From NCBI RefSeq assembly GCF_023221595.1, contig NZ_CP096563.1, positions 6,257,001 to 6,321,000 of the forward strand: a stretch of DNA of 64,000 bases, given 5' to 3'. The number at the start of each line of letters is the position of its first letter. Positions within the stretch are counted from its first letter, which is position 1. This DNA is from Rhodococcus qingshengii JCM 15477 (lineage in GTDB: Bacteria > Actinomycetota > Actinomycetes > Mycobacteriales > Mycobacteriaceae). The notes beneath the pieces were generated by a model, which worked only from the letters and a program-made list of their open reading frames with translations, did not search any database and had not been told where the DNA came from. Made by a program: the position numbers and the translations under genes. Of the stretch, positions 8,773 through 17,840 are shown piece after piece.

Positions 8773-9061
8773 CTTCGCACGATATGAGCTGACAGAACGT
8801 CCCGATAACGGTTCGATACAACCGCAATCGCGCCGCCCGGTGAGCGTTCGTCACTTCTTACCCACCACTGACACCCGTCGTCGGCAAGGTTACCCATGTG
8901 CCGTTCACCGGTGCCCGCTTACGGTTCGAAAGACGGGCCGCACATACCTCCTTCAGTGGCCCTGGCCGGTTTCTCGGTCCAGCGGACCGGAGTCGACCGA
9001 ACTACGGAGGCCTCAACCACCAACTGGCTCAGCCAATTACACCAGAACACGGCGGTGCGAC
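8773..9061 (+). other. Gap upstream of the CoA transferase
   Basis: 289 bases without a supported gene. The open frame back to 8840 continues from the CoA transferase but shows no family similarity. Small inverted repeats are visible: CGGTCC-AGC-GGACCG (8975-8989) and TGGCT-C-AGCCA (9025-9035). The second lies just before the start and could be an operator. No clear -10/-35 pair was found. Confidence 0.35.
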
Positions 9062-10288
9062 ATGAACTCGACTTCGAAGCCTCACAACACAAGTGCTCGT
9101 AGTGGTCCGTTACACGACGTGATAGTCGTCGACCTCACGCGCGCACTCGCGGGTCCTCACGCGGCAATGATGCTCGGCGATCTGGGTGCCGACGTGATCA
9201 AGGTCGAATCACCTCACGGCGGCGACGACACCCGTGGGTGGGGGCCGCCTTTTGTGGAGCCCACGTTGGAACCACCGAACACACAACGGGAATCGACGTA
9301 TTTTCTGTCCACGAACCGGAACAAGAAGTCGATCACGCTCGATCTGAAATCCGACAGTGGGCGCGCGACCCTCGAAGATCTCGTCTGCCGCGCCGATGTT
9401 CTCATGGAGAACTTCCGCACCGGAGTTCTCGATCGACTCGGATTCTCGACCGAGCGGTTGGCCGAACTCAATCCTCGACTGATCGTTCTGTCCATCAGCG
9501 GTTTCGGCCACGACGGCCCGGAAGGCGGTCGCGCCGGCTACGACCAGATCGCCCAGGGGGAAGCCGGACTCATGTCGCTGACCGGCTCGAGTCCGGACGA
9601 CGTTCAACGAGTCGGAGTTCCGATCGCCGATCTTCTCGCCGGAATGTACGGGGCGTTCGGTGTCGTCGCGGCTTTGAAGGAACGCGAACAGACGGGGAAA
9701 GGCCGCGTTGTCCGAACGTCGCTCTTGGCCAGCGTGGTCGGTGTTCACGCGTTTCAAGGAACGAAGTGGACCGTCGCCGGTGAGGTAGGCACAGCGCAGG
9801 GCAACCACCATCCCTCCATCGCACCGTACGGGCTCTTTCGTACCGGCGATGGCGCAGTGCAGATCTCGGTCGGCAGCGAAAGCCTGTGGAGAAGATTCTG
9901 CGAAGGATTCGACCTCGACCCTGACGCCCCGGGTATGGCAACAAACGCCGAACGCGTCGAAAATCATTTCCAGGTCGTCGAATTGATCGAACGTACCTTC
10001 AAGCCGTACTCGCGTGACGAGCTTCTGACCGAACTCGACCGCATCGGAGTACCGGCAGGACGGGTTCGGACGATCTCCGAAGTGTACGAATGGGAGCAGA
10101 CCCGATCACAGGGATTGCTCGTCGACGTCGACCACAGCACGCTCGGAAACATCACACTGCCCGGTCCACCGCTACGATTTTTCGATCCGGACGGAACCGA
10201 AGTGACGGAGACCCGCCACACTGCACCTCCGGTTCTCGGTGAAGACACTGACGAAATCATGTCATGGCTACAAGGATTCACCCGATGA
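9062..10288 (+). CDS. CaiB/BaiF type III CoA transferase 1 (candidate malonate CoA transferase)
   Basis: A 408-residue type III CoA transferase. The N-terminal signature VDLTRALAGPHAAMMLGDLGADVIKVE, the TNRNKKSITLDL block and the catalytic aspartate in GYDQIAQGEAGLMSLTG (about residue 161) are all present, and the C-terminal half has FQGTKWTVAGEVGTAQGNHHPSIAPYG. Such enzymes swap CoA between carboxylic acids through an aspartyl-CoA anhydride. The start at 9062 comes just before MNSTSKPHNT; GGCGGTGCGAC is a weak binding site. The stop overlaps the start of the carboxyltransferase gene by four bases (ATGA), so the two are translationally coupled. I infer that it activates malonate, the end product of ureidomalonate cleavage, to malonyl-CoA. 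Other dicarboxylates are possible. Confidence 0.88.
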   Translation: MNSTSKPHNTSARSGPLHDVIVVDLTRALAGPHAAMMLGDLGADVIKVESPHGGDDTRGWGPPFVEPTLEPPNTQRESTYFLSTNRNKKSITLDLKSDSGRATLEDLVCRADVLMENFRTGVLDRLGFSTERLAELNPRLIVLSISGFGHDGPEGGRAGYDQIAQGEAGLMSLTGSSPDDVQRVGVPIADLLAGMYGAFGVVAALKEREQTGKGRVVRTSLLASVVGVHAFQGTKWTVAGEVGTAQGNHHPSIAPYGLFRTGDGAVQISVGSESLWRRFCEGFDLDPDAPGMATNAERVENHFQVVELIERTFKPYSRDELLTELDRIGVPAGRVRTISEVYEWEQTRSQGLLVDVDHSTLGNITLPGPPLRFFDPDGTEVTETRHTAPPVLGEDTDEIMSWLQGFTR

Positions 10289-11796
10289 ACCGCCTGACGG
10301 CTCGCGACTTGCTCGACCTGGTGATCGATGCCGGCACCTGGGAGTCGTGGGATACCCCTCCGATTCCCGTCGCGACCGACTCCGATTACGCCGAAGCACT
10401 TCTGCGGGCCCAGGAGAAGACCGGACTCGACGAGTCCGTCCTGACCGGAAGCGCCTCCGTCCGAGGCCGCCGTGTGGCAATCATCGTCTGCGAGTTCGGT
10501 TTTCTCGGTGGTTCGATCGGCGTGGCGGCGGGAGAACGCCTCGTCGTCTCCATCCGTCGAGCCACCCAAGAGCAGCTGCCCCTTCTTGCGCTTCCCACGT
10601 CCGGGGGAACGCGTATGCAGGAGGGGACGACGGCGTTTTTGCAGATGGTCAAGATCACCGCGGCGCTCATCAAGCACAAAGAAGCGCACCTGCCCTACAT
10701 CGTCTATCTCCGAAACCCCACCACCGGAGGCGTATTCGCGTCCTGGGGATCACTCGGTCACGTGACGATCGCGGAACCGGGGGCCCTCGTCGGATTCCTC
10801 GGCCCTCGAGTGTTCGAGACCTTGTACAACTCACCTTTCCCCGCCGGTGTCCAGACAGCGGAGAACCTTCACGAGCACGGACTCATCGATGCAGTGAGGC
10901 CGCCAGACCAGCTCGCCGAAATCGTCGAACGCGCATTGCGCATCATCACCGGGGCGCATCGTGGGTACTTATTGCCCAGTGACCCGTGCTCGTACGATTG
11001 CCCACCCGATACGTCGGCGTGGGAATCCGTCGTCGCATCCCGGCGCGAAGACCGACCGGGGATACGGGAAGTGTTGCTCAATTCCGCCTCGGACATGCTC
11101 CCGCTCAACGGAACCGGCCAAGGCGAGAACGATCCCGGCATCATGCTCGCGCTCGTTCGCTTCGGCGACATGCCCTGCGTCCTTCTCGGACAGGACCGGC
11201 GCGGACAGACTGCTCACTCCCCACTCGGCCCCGGCGCTCTGCGGGAGGCTCGGCGAGGTATGCGGCTGGCCGCAGAACTCGACCTGCCGCTGGTGACGAT
11301 CATCGACACAGCGGGCGCGGCACTGTCGAAGGAGGCCGAAGAAGGCGGACTGGCGGGCGAGATCGCTCGGTGCATAGCCGACATGATTTCACTCGAGGTC
11401 CCCACCATTTCCCTCCTGCTCGGGCAGGGCACGGGCGGCGGCGCCCTGGCACTGATTCCGGCCGATCGAGTGCTGGCGGCCCGCCACGGTTGGCTCTCGC
11501 CCTTACCTCCCGAAGGTGCGAGCGCGATCATGTTCCACGACGTCACGCACGCGCCGGACATGGCAGCCAGTCAAGGGATCAGGTCCTTCGATCTGCTCGC
11601 GGGCGGCATCGTCGATCGGGTCATCCCCGAATTTCCCGATGCCGCGGACGAATCCGCCGCCTTCTGCACTCGCGTCGGAGCGGTACTGCACTACGAGCTG
11701 AGCGTGCTCAGTGCTACCGATGCGACTGAACGGCTCAACACCCGCACCGAACGCATCGACCGTATCGGCCTGGTCGAAGCCAGTACCTCCGTCTGA
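10285..11796 (+). CDS. Fused AccD/AccA-like carboxyltransferase, candidate malonyl-CoA decarboxylase
   Basis: A 503-residue protein with two crotonase-fold carboxyltransferase halves. The N half has LPTSGGTRMQEGTTAFLQM and NPTTGGVFASWGSLG, as in AccD or MdcD. The C half has DRRGQTAHSPLGPGALREARR, DLPLVTIIDTAGAALSKEAEE and LLLGQGTGGGALALIPADRV, as in AccA or MdcE. There is no N-terminal zinc ribbon, and I see no biotin carboxylase or biotin carrier gene anywhere in the window. A carboxyltransferase without biotin partners, coupled by a four-base overlap to a CoA transferase inside a malonate-producing pathway, suggests decarboxylation of malonyl-CoA to acetyl-CoA. The alternative is a subunit of an acyl-CoA carboxylase whose partners lie elsewhere. 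Start chosen at the ATGA overlap (10285) over 10264. Confidence 0.8.
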   Translation: MNRLTARDLLDLVIDAGTWESWDTPPIPVATDSDYAEALLRAQEKTGLDESVLTGSASVRGRRVAIIVCEFGFLGGSIGVAAGERLVVSIRRATQEQLPLLALPTSGGTRMQEGTTAFLQMVKITAALIKHKEAHLPYIVYLRNPTTGGVFASWGSLGHVTIAEPGALVGFLGPRVFETLYNSPFPAGVQTAENLHEHGLIDAVRPPDQLAEIVERALRIITGAHRGYLLPSDPCSYDCPPDTSAWESVVASRREDRPGIREVLLNSASDMLPLNGTGQGENDPGIMLALVRFGDMPCVLLGQDRRGQTAHSPLGPGALREARRGMRLAAELDLPLVTIIDTAGAALSKEAEEGGLAGEIARCIADMISLEVPTISLLLGQGTGGGALALIPADRVLAARHGWLSPLPPEGASAIMFHDVTHAPDMAASQGIRSFDLLAGGIVDRVIPEFPDAADESAAFCTRVGAVLHYELSVLSATDATERLNTRTERIDRIGLVEASTSV

Positions 11797-11820
11797 TCGA
11801 TCAGTACCCAGAACACCGGA

Positions 11821-11856
11821 AAGGCCGGACATCCTCCGCGGAGGATGTCCGGCCTT
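11821..11856. terminator. Bidirectional terminator between convergent genes
   Basis: A perfect 36-base palindrome: AAGGCCGGACATCCTCCG at 11821-11838 followed directly by its complement to 11856. The outer AA/TT ends and its place between the convergent carboxyltransferase and permease 2 genes fit a two-way transcription stop. Confidence 0.85.
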
Positions 11857-11883
11857 CGTCGATCGAGCACACTCAGCCAAGCG

Positions 11884-13317
11884 TCACGTGAGTTGCTTGG
11901 CGGGTTCCTCCCGATCGCCGCCGGGAGTCTTCGAATCCGGCTTGTTCGGTTCCGGATTCTTCGCATTCAGTTCCGGGTTCTTCGAACCGATGAACTGGCA
12001 CAGGTGGTACATCCCGATCACGACGATGGTGCCGAGCGCGATCCCGCTGAGCGAGAACGTGTCACTGAACTTCAGAGCCGTGTCGCCGATACCGATGATG
12101 AGGCCGGCCGCGATCGGCATGAGGTTGAGCGGATTGCCGAAGTCGACGCCGTTCTCCTTCCAGATCTTCGCGCCGAGCAGACCGATCATGCCGTAGAGCA
12201 CCACGGTGATTCCGCCGAGAACACCGCCGGGCGTCGCCGAGATGACGGCACCGAACTTGGGGGAGAAGCCGAGCATCATGGCGACGATGCCGGCAACCGC
12301 GTAGGCGGCGGTGGAGTACACACGGGTCGCTGCCATGACACCAATGTTCTCGGCGTACGTCGTGGTGGGCGAACCGCCGACGCTGCTGGCGATAGCGGTG
12401 GCGAAACCGTCACCGGCGAGCGCACGTCCCATGTACGGGTCGAGGTCGTCCCCGGTCATCTCGGCCACGGCCTTGACGTGGCCCGCGTTCTCCGCGATCA
12501 ACGCGATGACACCCGGAAGGACCAGGATGATGAACGTGAGGCTGAACGACGGAGCGTGGATGCCGACGATTCCGTTGGCCTCGTCCGAGAACGGGGGAAG
12601 GCCGAACCACGACGCCGACTGCACCGAATCCCAGTTGACGCGGAAGTGCTCGGTGATCTGACCGGTGCCTGCGTCGTAGGAGGTGATCGTCCCCGAGACC
12701 CGGTCGAGGATCCAGGAGAGGACGTAACCGAAGATCAGCGCCAGGAAGATGGCGATGCGCGCCATGAAGCCTCGTAGCGCGATACTCATGACGATCAGGG
12801 CCACCATGACGATCAGAGCCACCCACTGGTCCTGTGGCCAGTACAGCCCCGCGACGACGGGTGCCAGGTTGAATCCGATCAGCATCACCACTGCGCCGGT
12901 CACCACCGGGGGAAGAACCTTGAATACGACCCGGCCACCGAGGAAGTGGATCGCGATACCGATGGCTGCCAGGACCAGTCCGGACACCAGGATCGCGCCG
13001 GTCACCTCTGCGGACGTTCCGCCTTGGGCACGAATGGCGGCGATACCGCCGACAAAGGCCGCCGACGTACCGAGGTAGCTAGGAATGCGTCCCTTGACCA
13101 CCAGCAGGAAGAAGAGCGTACAAAAGCCCGACATCATCACGGCAAGTTGAGGATTGAGCCCCATGATGATCGGGAAGACGAACGTCGCGCCGAACATCGA
13201 CACCACGTGCTGGCTGCCCAGCCCGATGGTTCTTCCCCAGCTGAGCCGCTCGCCGGGAGCGACCACTTCACCCGGTCTGATGTTCTTTCCATCTCCGTGC
13301 AACGTCCAAATCGGCAT
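11884..13317 (-). CDS. Uracil/xanthine-type permease (NCS2 family), copy 2
   Basis: A 477-residue multi-pass NCS2 transporter, nearly the same as the copy at 426-1865 over the whole core (MPIWTLHGDGKNI onward, AENAGHVKAVAEMTGDDLDP, GGSPTTTYAENIGVMAATRVYS). Differences cluster in the loop near residue 230 (TSYDAGTGQITEHF here against TSASGSGAPTEHF) and in the charged tail. The start at 13317 has GAAAGGTCCC upstream, as in copy 1. It lies directly downstream of a pucR gene on the same strand, which probably preserves the original arrangement from which copy 1 arose. The two copies may differ in affinity, in substrate (uracil against thymine or xanthine) or only in regulation. Confidence 0.9.
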   Translation of the reverse strand: MPIWTLHGDGKNIRPGEVVAPGERLSWGRTIGLGSQHVVSMFGATFVFPIIMGLNPQLAVMMSGFCTLFFLLVVKGRIPSYLGTSAAFVGGIAAIRAQGGTSAEVTGAILVSGLVLAAIGIAIHFLGGRVVFKVLPPVVTGAVVMLIGFNLAPVVAGLYWPQDQWVALIVMVALIVMSIALRGFMARIAIFLALIFGYVLSWILDRVSGTITSYDAGTGQITEHFRVNWDSVQSASWFGLPPFSDEANGIVGIHAPSFSLTFIILVLPGVIALIAENAGHVKAVAEMTGDDLDPYMGRALAGDGFATAIASSVGGSPTTTYAENIGVMAATRVYSTAAYAVAGIVAMMLGFSPKFGAVISATPGGVLGGITVVLYGMIGLLGAKIWKENGVDFGNPLNLMPIAAGLIIGIGDTALKFSDTFSLSGIALGTIVVIGMYHLCQFIGSKNPELNAKNPEPNKPDSKTPGGDREEPAKQLT

Positions 13318-13385
13318 GATGGGACCTTTCGTGCAGAGGAAGGTGTCCGAACGCTGAGTGTGCTCCAGCTCACAAAACACCGTGA

Positions 13386-13447
13386 CTGGAGTGAAACGCT
13401 ATTACAGAGCAGGGGTATCGACGTGATGACAATCTGCCAGAACCCAC
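13386..13447 (-). promoter_or_regulatory. Conserved upstream blocks of permease 2
   Basis: Counterpart of the blocks upstream of permease 1: 13420-13447 is identical to 1967-1994, and 13386-13401 is identical to 1933-1948. The block lies between the pucR stop (13466) and the permease start (13317), so it is a good candidate for a promoter with a PucR site. Confidence 0.55.
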
Positions 13448-13465
13448 GGACTCGGATTGGCAATA

Positions 13466-15109
13466 TTAGTGATTGATGCCGCGCATCGCGGTTATCTTCA
13501 GTGCTAGAGACAGATCCAGCCGGAGCTCGGGTTGCGCCGTGAAGGGTCCAAGCATTTTCTCCAGCTTAACGACCCTGTAACGCAGTGTGTTGTAATGGAA
13601 GTGGAGCTTGCGCGCTGTCTCGGCGATGTTGATGTTGGTCGCGAGCAAGACTTCCAATGTCTTGCGCATGTCCTGCGCTTCGGCAGTTTCCTCCGTCAGT
13701 TCCCGCAGTGTCTCCCGCGCGAACGTCTCCAGCTCGTTTTCGTCCTCGACCAGACTGAGCAGTCTGTACACACCGAGATCGTCGAACTGAGTCACCGTCC
13801 ACGGACCGGAGATCCGGCGTCCGACGGTCAGTGCGGTGCGCGCCTGACTGTAGAGCGCCGGAACGGCGTCGATCGCCGCTGTCGGCCGGGACACCCCGAC
13901 ACTGAACGGCCTTCTCCCGCCGCCACCTTCACCGCGAACGACCGTGACGAGGTCCCGCACCAATGCCATCGTGTCGGTGCCGACGCCCATCACGATCACC
14001 GTCTCGCCCGTCAGCGCGGTCACCGCCGCACCGGGATCGCGGTGGGCGATCGCGCCGGAGAACGCCATCGCCTGGCGATCGACGACGGGCAGCCGAGCGG
14101 GCGCCGCAGAGGCCGGTTCGTCGATCGGGTCCGGCTCGATCGAGACGATCACCAGCGGGCGGTCGAAGTCCCAACCGAATGTCTTGGCATGGGAGACAAC
14201 GTGATCGTGGTCCCCGGCCCGACCGAGGAGCAGGTCGTGAACGAAGTTGGCGCGATGGCGTTCCTCCACCGACGCCACGGCTTGTTCGCGGGTGATGACC
14301 AACGCACACACCGACGCGGCCCGCTCGACCAGGTACTGGTCGTAACTCGTCATCACGCGCTCACCGGTGAACAACGCGAGACGCCCGTGGTCGATGTGAT
14401 TGGCGGAAATCGCGGACACCGCGATGAATTGACCGTCGAACTCGTGCAGACCCAATCCGCCCTCGACGGTGTCGGTCCGCAGACGACCGGTGGAATCGAC
14501 GGCGGGACAGGCAGACAGATGCTTGCGCTCCGCGGCGTCCCCGGCGCGGCAGATCTCGCGTCCGTCCGAGGTGGTGATCAGGGCAGCGCCCTTCATCTCC
14601 CGAGCGATGACTTCGGTCAATTGCGGGAGGCCGCCGCCGCCCATCACGACGTCGACCAGCAGCCGTCGCAAGCGCTCGGCCCCGAACATGGCGTCGATCT
14701 GGGCCGACTCCGTCTGCTCACGGTCTCTCGCCGCAGGGTGATCACACGCACCGTGAAAAACCAGGAGCGGGAAGCCGGCGCTTTCGGCCGCGTCGACCAG
14801 CTCCGGCGCGAGAGTGTCCCCGTCTGCGCCGAATTGGACGGCAAGTGCCGCAACACCTCGCGTCGACAACCGTCCGACAAATGCTTTGAAGGTTTCGGTG
14901 ACCCTGGCGAGGGTTTCCGGCGTGGTGATCAGCAACTGTCCGTGCCGCAGCCACGGTCCGATGTCCGGAACCGCCATGAATCCCACCCGGGCTACCGTCG
15001 GGTCTTCGCAGCCGCCGGCGACCTTTCGAACACCAGGAAGGAGCTGGGTTCGAAGAAGTTCGGAGAGAACAGCATTCACCTCGGATGCCGGTACGGCCGG
15101 GTTTGCCAC
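13466..15109 (-). CDS. PucR-family transcriptional regulator 2
   Basis: A 547-residue PucR-type regulator. The N-terminal domain includes VARVGFMAVPDIGPWLRHGQLLITTPET and GVAALAVQFG. The GGDEF-like middle contains GGRRPFSVGVSRPTAAIDAVPALYSQARTA in overlapping pieces, and the C-terminal helix-turn-helix is TNINIAETARKLHFHYNTLRYRVVKLEKM. It starts at a GTG (15109); no strong binding site is visible. The stop lies 148 bases before permease 2, with conserved promoter blocks in between. Its 3' end has a degraded twin at 2012-2148. It probably controls permease 2 and perhaps xdhC, which is transcribed toward it from upstream. The effector is unknown; a purine or pyrimidine intermediate is the family expectation. 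Confidence 0.92.
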   Translation of the reverse strand: MANPAVPASEVNAVLSELLRTQLLPGVRKVAGGCEDPTVARVGFMAVPDIGPWLRHGQLLITTPETLARVTETFKAFVGRLSTRGVAALAVQFGADGDTLAPELVDAAESAGFPLLVFHGACDHPAARDREQTESAQIDAMFGAERLRRLLVDVVMGGGGLPQLTEVIAREMKGAALITTSDGREICRAGDAAERKHLSACPAVDSTGRLRTDTVEGGLGLHEFDGQFIAVSAISANHIDHGRLALFTGERVMTSYDQYLVERAASVCALVITREQAVASVEERHRANFVHDLLLGRAGDHDHVVSHAKTFGWDFDRPLVIVSIEPDPIDEPASAAPARLPVVDRQAMAFSGAIAHRDPGAAVTALTGETVIVMGVGTDTMALVRDLVTVVRGEGGGGRRPFSVGVSRPTAAIDAVPALYSQARTALTVGRRISGPWTVTQFDDLGVYRLLSLVEDENELETFARETLRELTEETAEAQDMRKTLEVLLATNINIAETARKLHFHYNTLRYRVVKLEKMLGPFTAQPELRLDLSLALKITAMRGINH

Positions 15110-15211
15110 TTGGCAGGCACCTCGATTTCATTCGGATCACGGAAGATGGTTCACGAAAGAAACGATCCTATCCCCACCGAACACAAGATGTCCGAATTCA
15201 GCGCAGTCGAC

Positions 15212-16327
15212 TCAGGCCGTTCGATGCAGGGCGGTCGGATTCTCCTGAGGTGGCGGGTGGATCGGCCCCTGCAGATCCCGCAGTTCCAAACCGGAGGCAT
15301 TGCGCAGGGTCTTGGTCATCTCGGCGAGGATCGACACTGCAGTCTCCTCAGGTGTCCTCGCGCCGAGATCCAACCCGATCGGTGAGTGCAGACGCCCCAA
15401 CTCGACGTCGGTGACGCCTCGCTCCTTCAACAGCGCCACCCGACGCTCATGCGTCGCACGACTTCCCATCGCGCCGACGTACGCAGCCGGCGAACGCAGC
15501 GCGATCTCGAGCAGGGGGATGTCGAACTTCTCGTCGTGCGTGAGCACGGCCAGGACGGTTTTGTTGTCGATCGGTGCGGTTTCGAGGAACTTGTGTGGCC
15601 ACATGACGACCAGATCGTGGGCGTCGGGGAAGCGCGCCCGTGTCGCGAAGACCGGCCGTGCGTCCACGACGGTCACGCGATAACCCGCAAAGGCGCCCAA
15701 CGTACACATCGAGGCCGCGAAGTCGATGGCCCCGAACACGTACATCCGCGGTAGTGGCGCGAAGATCTCGACCAGCAGGTCGTGCTGCGAATCGATGAGA
15801 GTTCCCGCCGGCGCGACAAAAGCGACGGACTCACCGGTGTCCATCGTGCGCAGCAGGATGGACACCTCGTCCTCCGTGGCATCCAGATCTCCGCTGCGTC
15901 GGCCGTGCTCGACGACGAGGTGCCGTGCCGGTGCTCCCGGACGCACTTCGGTGACCACGACGACGGGCGTATCGGCCTCGATCCGTTCACAAACCTGACC
16001 GAACTCGACGAAATCGGCTCCGACGGCCTGGACGAACACTTCGATGGTTCCGCCGCAGGTCAGCCCTACTCCGATGGCGTCGTCGTCGGAGACGCTGAAG
16101 ACCTCGACGCGACTGGTGCCGTCGGCGAGAACCTCCTGGGCGATCTCGTACAGTGCACTCTCGATACACCCGCCCGAGACGCTGCCGACCACCTCGCCGG
16201 AGCGTGAGACGGCCATCGAAGCACCGGGCATGCGCGGTGAGGATCGCCAGGTACGGACAACCGTCGCCAGTGCAAAATCCTCGCCGCGGGCGTGCCACTG
16301 CGCCAGCTGAGTGGAAATGTCGCGCAT
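15212..16327 (-). CDS. xdhC: XdhC/CoxI-family molybdenum-cofactor maturation protein
   Basis: A 371-residue XdhC-type chaperone that sulfurates or inserts the molybdenum cofactor into xanthine dehydrogenase-family enzymes. The N-terminal XdhC/CoxI domain has ATVVRTWRSSPRMPGASMAV, the GSVSGGCIESALYEIAQEVL signature and GVGLTCGGTIEVFVQ with its conserved cysteine. The C-terminal Rossmann-like domain has MYVFGAIDFAASMCTLGAFAGYRVTVVDARP in overlapping pieces and AYVGAMGSRATHERR. The start at 16327 has GGGAGG upstream; the open frame to 16387 is less likely. Its presence implies that the molybdenum enzyme whose FAD subunit begins at 336 needs a sulfurated cofactor and is the probable client. It diverges from CoA transferase 2. 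Confidence 0.92.
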   Translation of the reverse strand: MRDISTQLAQWHARGEDFALATVVRTWRSSPRMPGASMAVSRSGEVVGSVSGGCIESALYEIAQEVLADGTSRVEVFSVSDDDAIGVGLTCGGTIEVFVQAVGADFVEFGQVCERIEADTPVVVVTEVRPGAPARHLVVEHGRRSGDLDATEDEVSILLRTMDTGESVAFVAPAGTLIDSQHDLLVEIFAPLPRMYVFGAIDFAASMCTLGAFAGYRVTVVDARPVFATRARFPDAHDLVVMWPHKFLETAPIDNKTVLAVLTHDEKFDIPLLEIALRSPAAYVGAMGSRATHERRVALLKERGVTDVELGRLHSPIGLDLGARTPEETAVSILAEMTKTLRNASGLELRDLQGPIHPPPQENPTALHRTA

Positions 16328-16609
16328 CGCCTCGCCTCCCGCTTGCATCGCCGTCCGTAGAGAGTTCACGGTATCGGCCCACCGCAATCCTGCCTGTCAC
16401 ACAATGCGCCTAAATCCGGGCCCTGCAGTTGTGCAATGTCGCCGTCGCATCACCTTGCGCTCTCGACCAGTGTTGTCACCGAGCCCAGCCGAAAGCAGGC
16501 CTGACCTTCATTCTTCCCCTCTCCGACGATCACTGCAGCGGCAATTCACGCAGATGGTGCGACGGATCGAGTGGGCGACGTTGCACACCACAGAACCGAG
16601 GTTTCCCCC

Positions 16610-17797
16610 ATGGACCAATTGCTCAGCGGTATCAAAGTTCTCGACCTCACCCGTGCTCTCGCGGGCCCTCTGTGCACGTCGCTGCTCTCGGACTTCGGCG
16701 CCGACGTGGTCAAGGTCGAAACCCGTGGCTCCGGCGACAGTTCACGTCAGTGGCCGCCGTTCGACGGCGATCGAAGCCTCTACTTCGCTTCCGTGAACCG
16801 CGGCAAACGGTCGATCGCCATCGACATGCGCAGTGACCGCGGGCGGAAACTGCTTCGCAGCCTGGCCCTCGACGCAGATGTGCTGGTCGAGAACTTCCGT
16901 CCGGGAGTACTGGCCGACATGGGGCTCGATCCCGACTCGCTCGAGCAGGAGAATCCCGGGCTCGTCGTGATGAGCATCAGTGGTTTCGGCCCGGTGGGCC
17001 CGGACCAGTTCGCGCCCGGACTCGATCAGGTGGCCCAGGGTATGTCCGGGCTGATGTCGGTCACCGGTGCCGGGGAACAGACCCCGATGCGGGTCGGTAT
17101 CCCCATCATCGACACGGTCTCGGGCATCTACGCAGCGCTGGGCATCACGGCGGCGCTTGCCTCTCGCGGTCGCGACGGTCGTGGGCACCGCGTGCAGACC
17201 TCGTTGCTGGAATCCGCGATCTCGATCATGACCTTCCAGGCGCAGGACTACCTGAGCACCGGGCGGGTTTCGACGCCGAACGGCAATACGCACCCGACGA
17301 TCACGCCGTACGGCGCTTTCGACACTGCCGACTTCCCGATCAACATTGCGACCGGCTCGGACAAGCACTGGATCGCACTGTGCTCGGTACTCGGTGACCC
17401 CGAGCTCGCCTTCCGTACCGAATATGCCACGGGTAAAGAACGTTTGGCGCACCGAGACCAACTGACCAAAGAACTCGAGGACCTACTGACCACGAAGGGC
17501 GCGGCGCAATGGATCTCCGAGATCCGCGGTGCCGGAATCCCCTGCGGCCCCATCCATTCGATCGATCAGGTGTTCTCCGACCCGCAAGTCGAGGCATTGC
17601 AGATGGTCGAGCAGACCCAGAGCGCCGACGGAACGTCGATTCCCGTTGTCCGCGGACCGTTCTGGGTGGACGGCAAGACCCTTCCCGTCAGGAATGCGCC
17701 ACCCATGACTCTCGGCGGTGACGCCGACGACGTACTCACCGACTTCGGCCTGCGCCCGGAGGAGATCGAGGATCTTCGCGCAAATTCGGTGATCTGA
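16610..17797 (+). CDS. CaiB/BaiF type III CoA transferase 2
   Basis: A 395-residue type III CoA transferase: MDQLLSGIKVLDLTRALAGP, DFGADVVKVETRG, NRGKRSIAIDMRSDRGRKLL, and the catalytic aspartate in APGLDQVAQGMSGLMSVTG. It is more similar in layout to CoA transferase 1 (9062-10288) than to the one at 36149-37378. The chosen ATG at 16610 matches the family start; 13 extra codons upstream are possible. It is followed by a TetR regulator with its own operator and then an enoyl-CoA hydratase. It may act on methylmalonate from thymine breakdown, in parallel with malonate from uracil, but no residue proves this. Divergent from xdhC with a 282-base gap. Confidence 0.86.
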   Translation: MDQLLSGIKVLDLTRALAGPLCTSLLSDFGADVVKVETRGSGDSSRQWPPFDGDRSLYFASVNRGKRSIAIDMRSDRGRKLLRSLALDADVLVENFRPGVLADMGLDPDSLEQENPGLVVMSISGFGPVGPDQFAPGLDQVAQGMSGLMSVTGAGEQTPMRVGIPIIDTVSGIYAALGITAALASRGRDGRGHRVQTSLLESAISIMTFQAQDYLSTGRVSTPNGNTHPTITPYGAFDTADFPINIATGSDKHWIALCSVLGDPELAFRTEYATGKERLAHRDQLTKELEDLLTTKGAAQWISEIRGAGIPCGPIHSIDQVFSDPQVEALQMVEQTQSADGTSIPVVRGPFWVDGKTLPVRNAPPMTLGGDADDVLTDFGLRPEEIEDLRANSVI

Positions 17798-17806
17798 CCG
17801 CACTCT

Positions 17807-17832
17807 AGTAACAGAGCAGACGCTCTGTTACT
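17807..17832 (+). promoter_or_regulatory. Palindromic operator of the TetR gene
   Basis: Perfect 11-base arms AGTAACAGAGC and GCTCTGTTACT with a 4-base spacer, ending eight bases before the tetR ATG. A TACTGT hexamer (17829-17834) that overlaps the right arm lies six bases before the ATG with no ribosome binding site, so a bound repressor would block a leaderless promoter. Autoregulation is the simplest reading. Confidence 0.8.
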
Positions 17833-17840
17833 GTGCGTTC

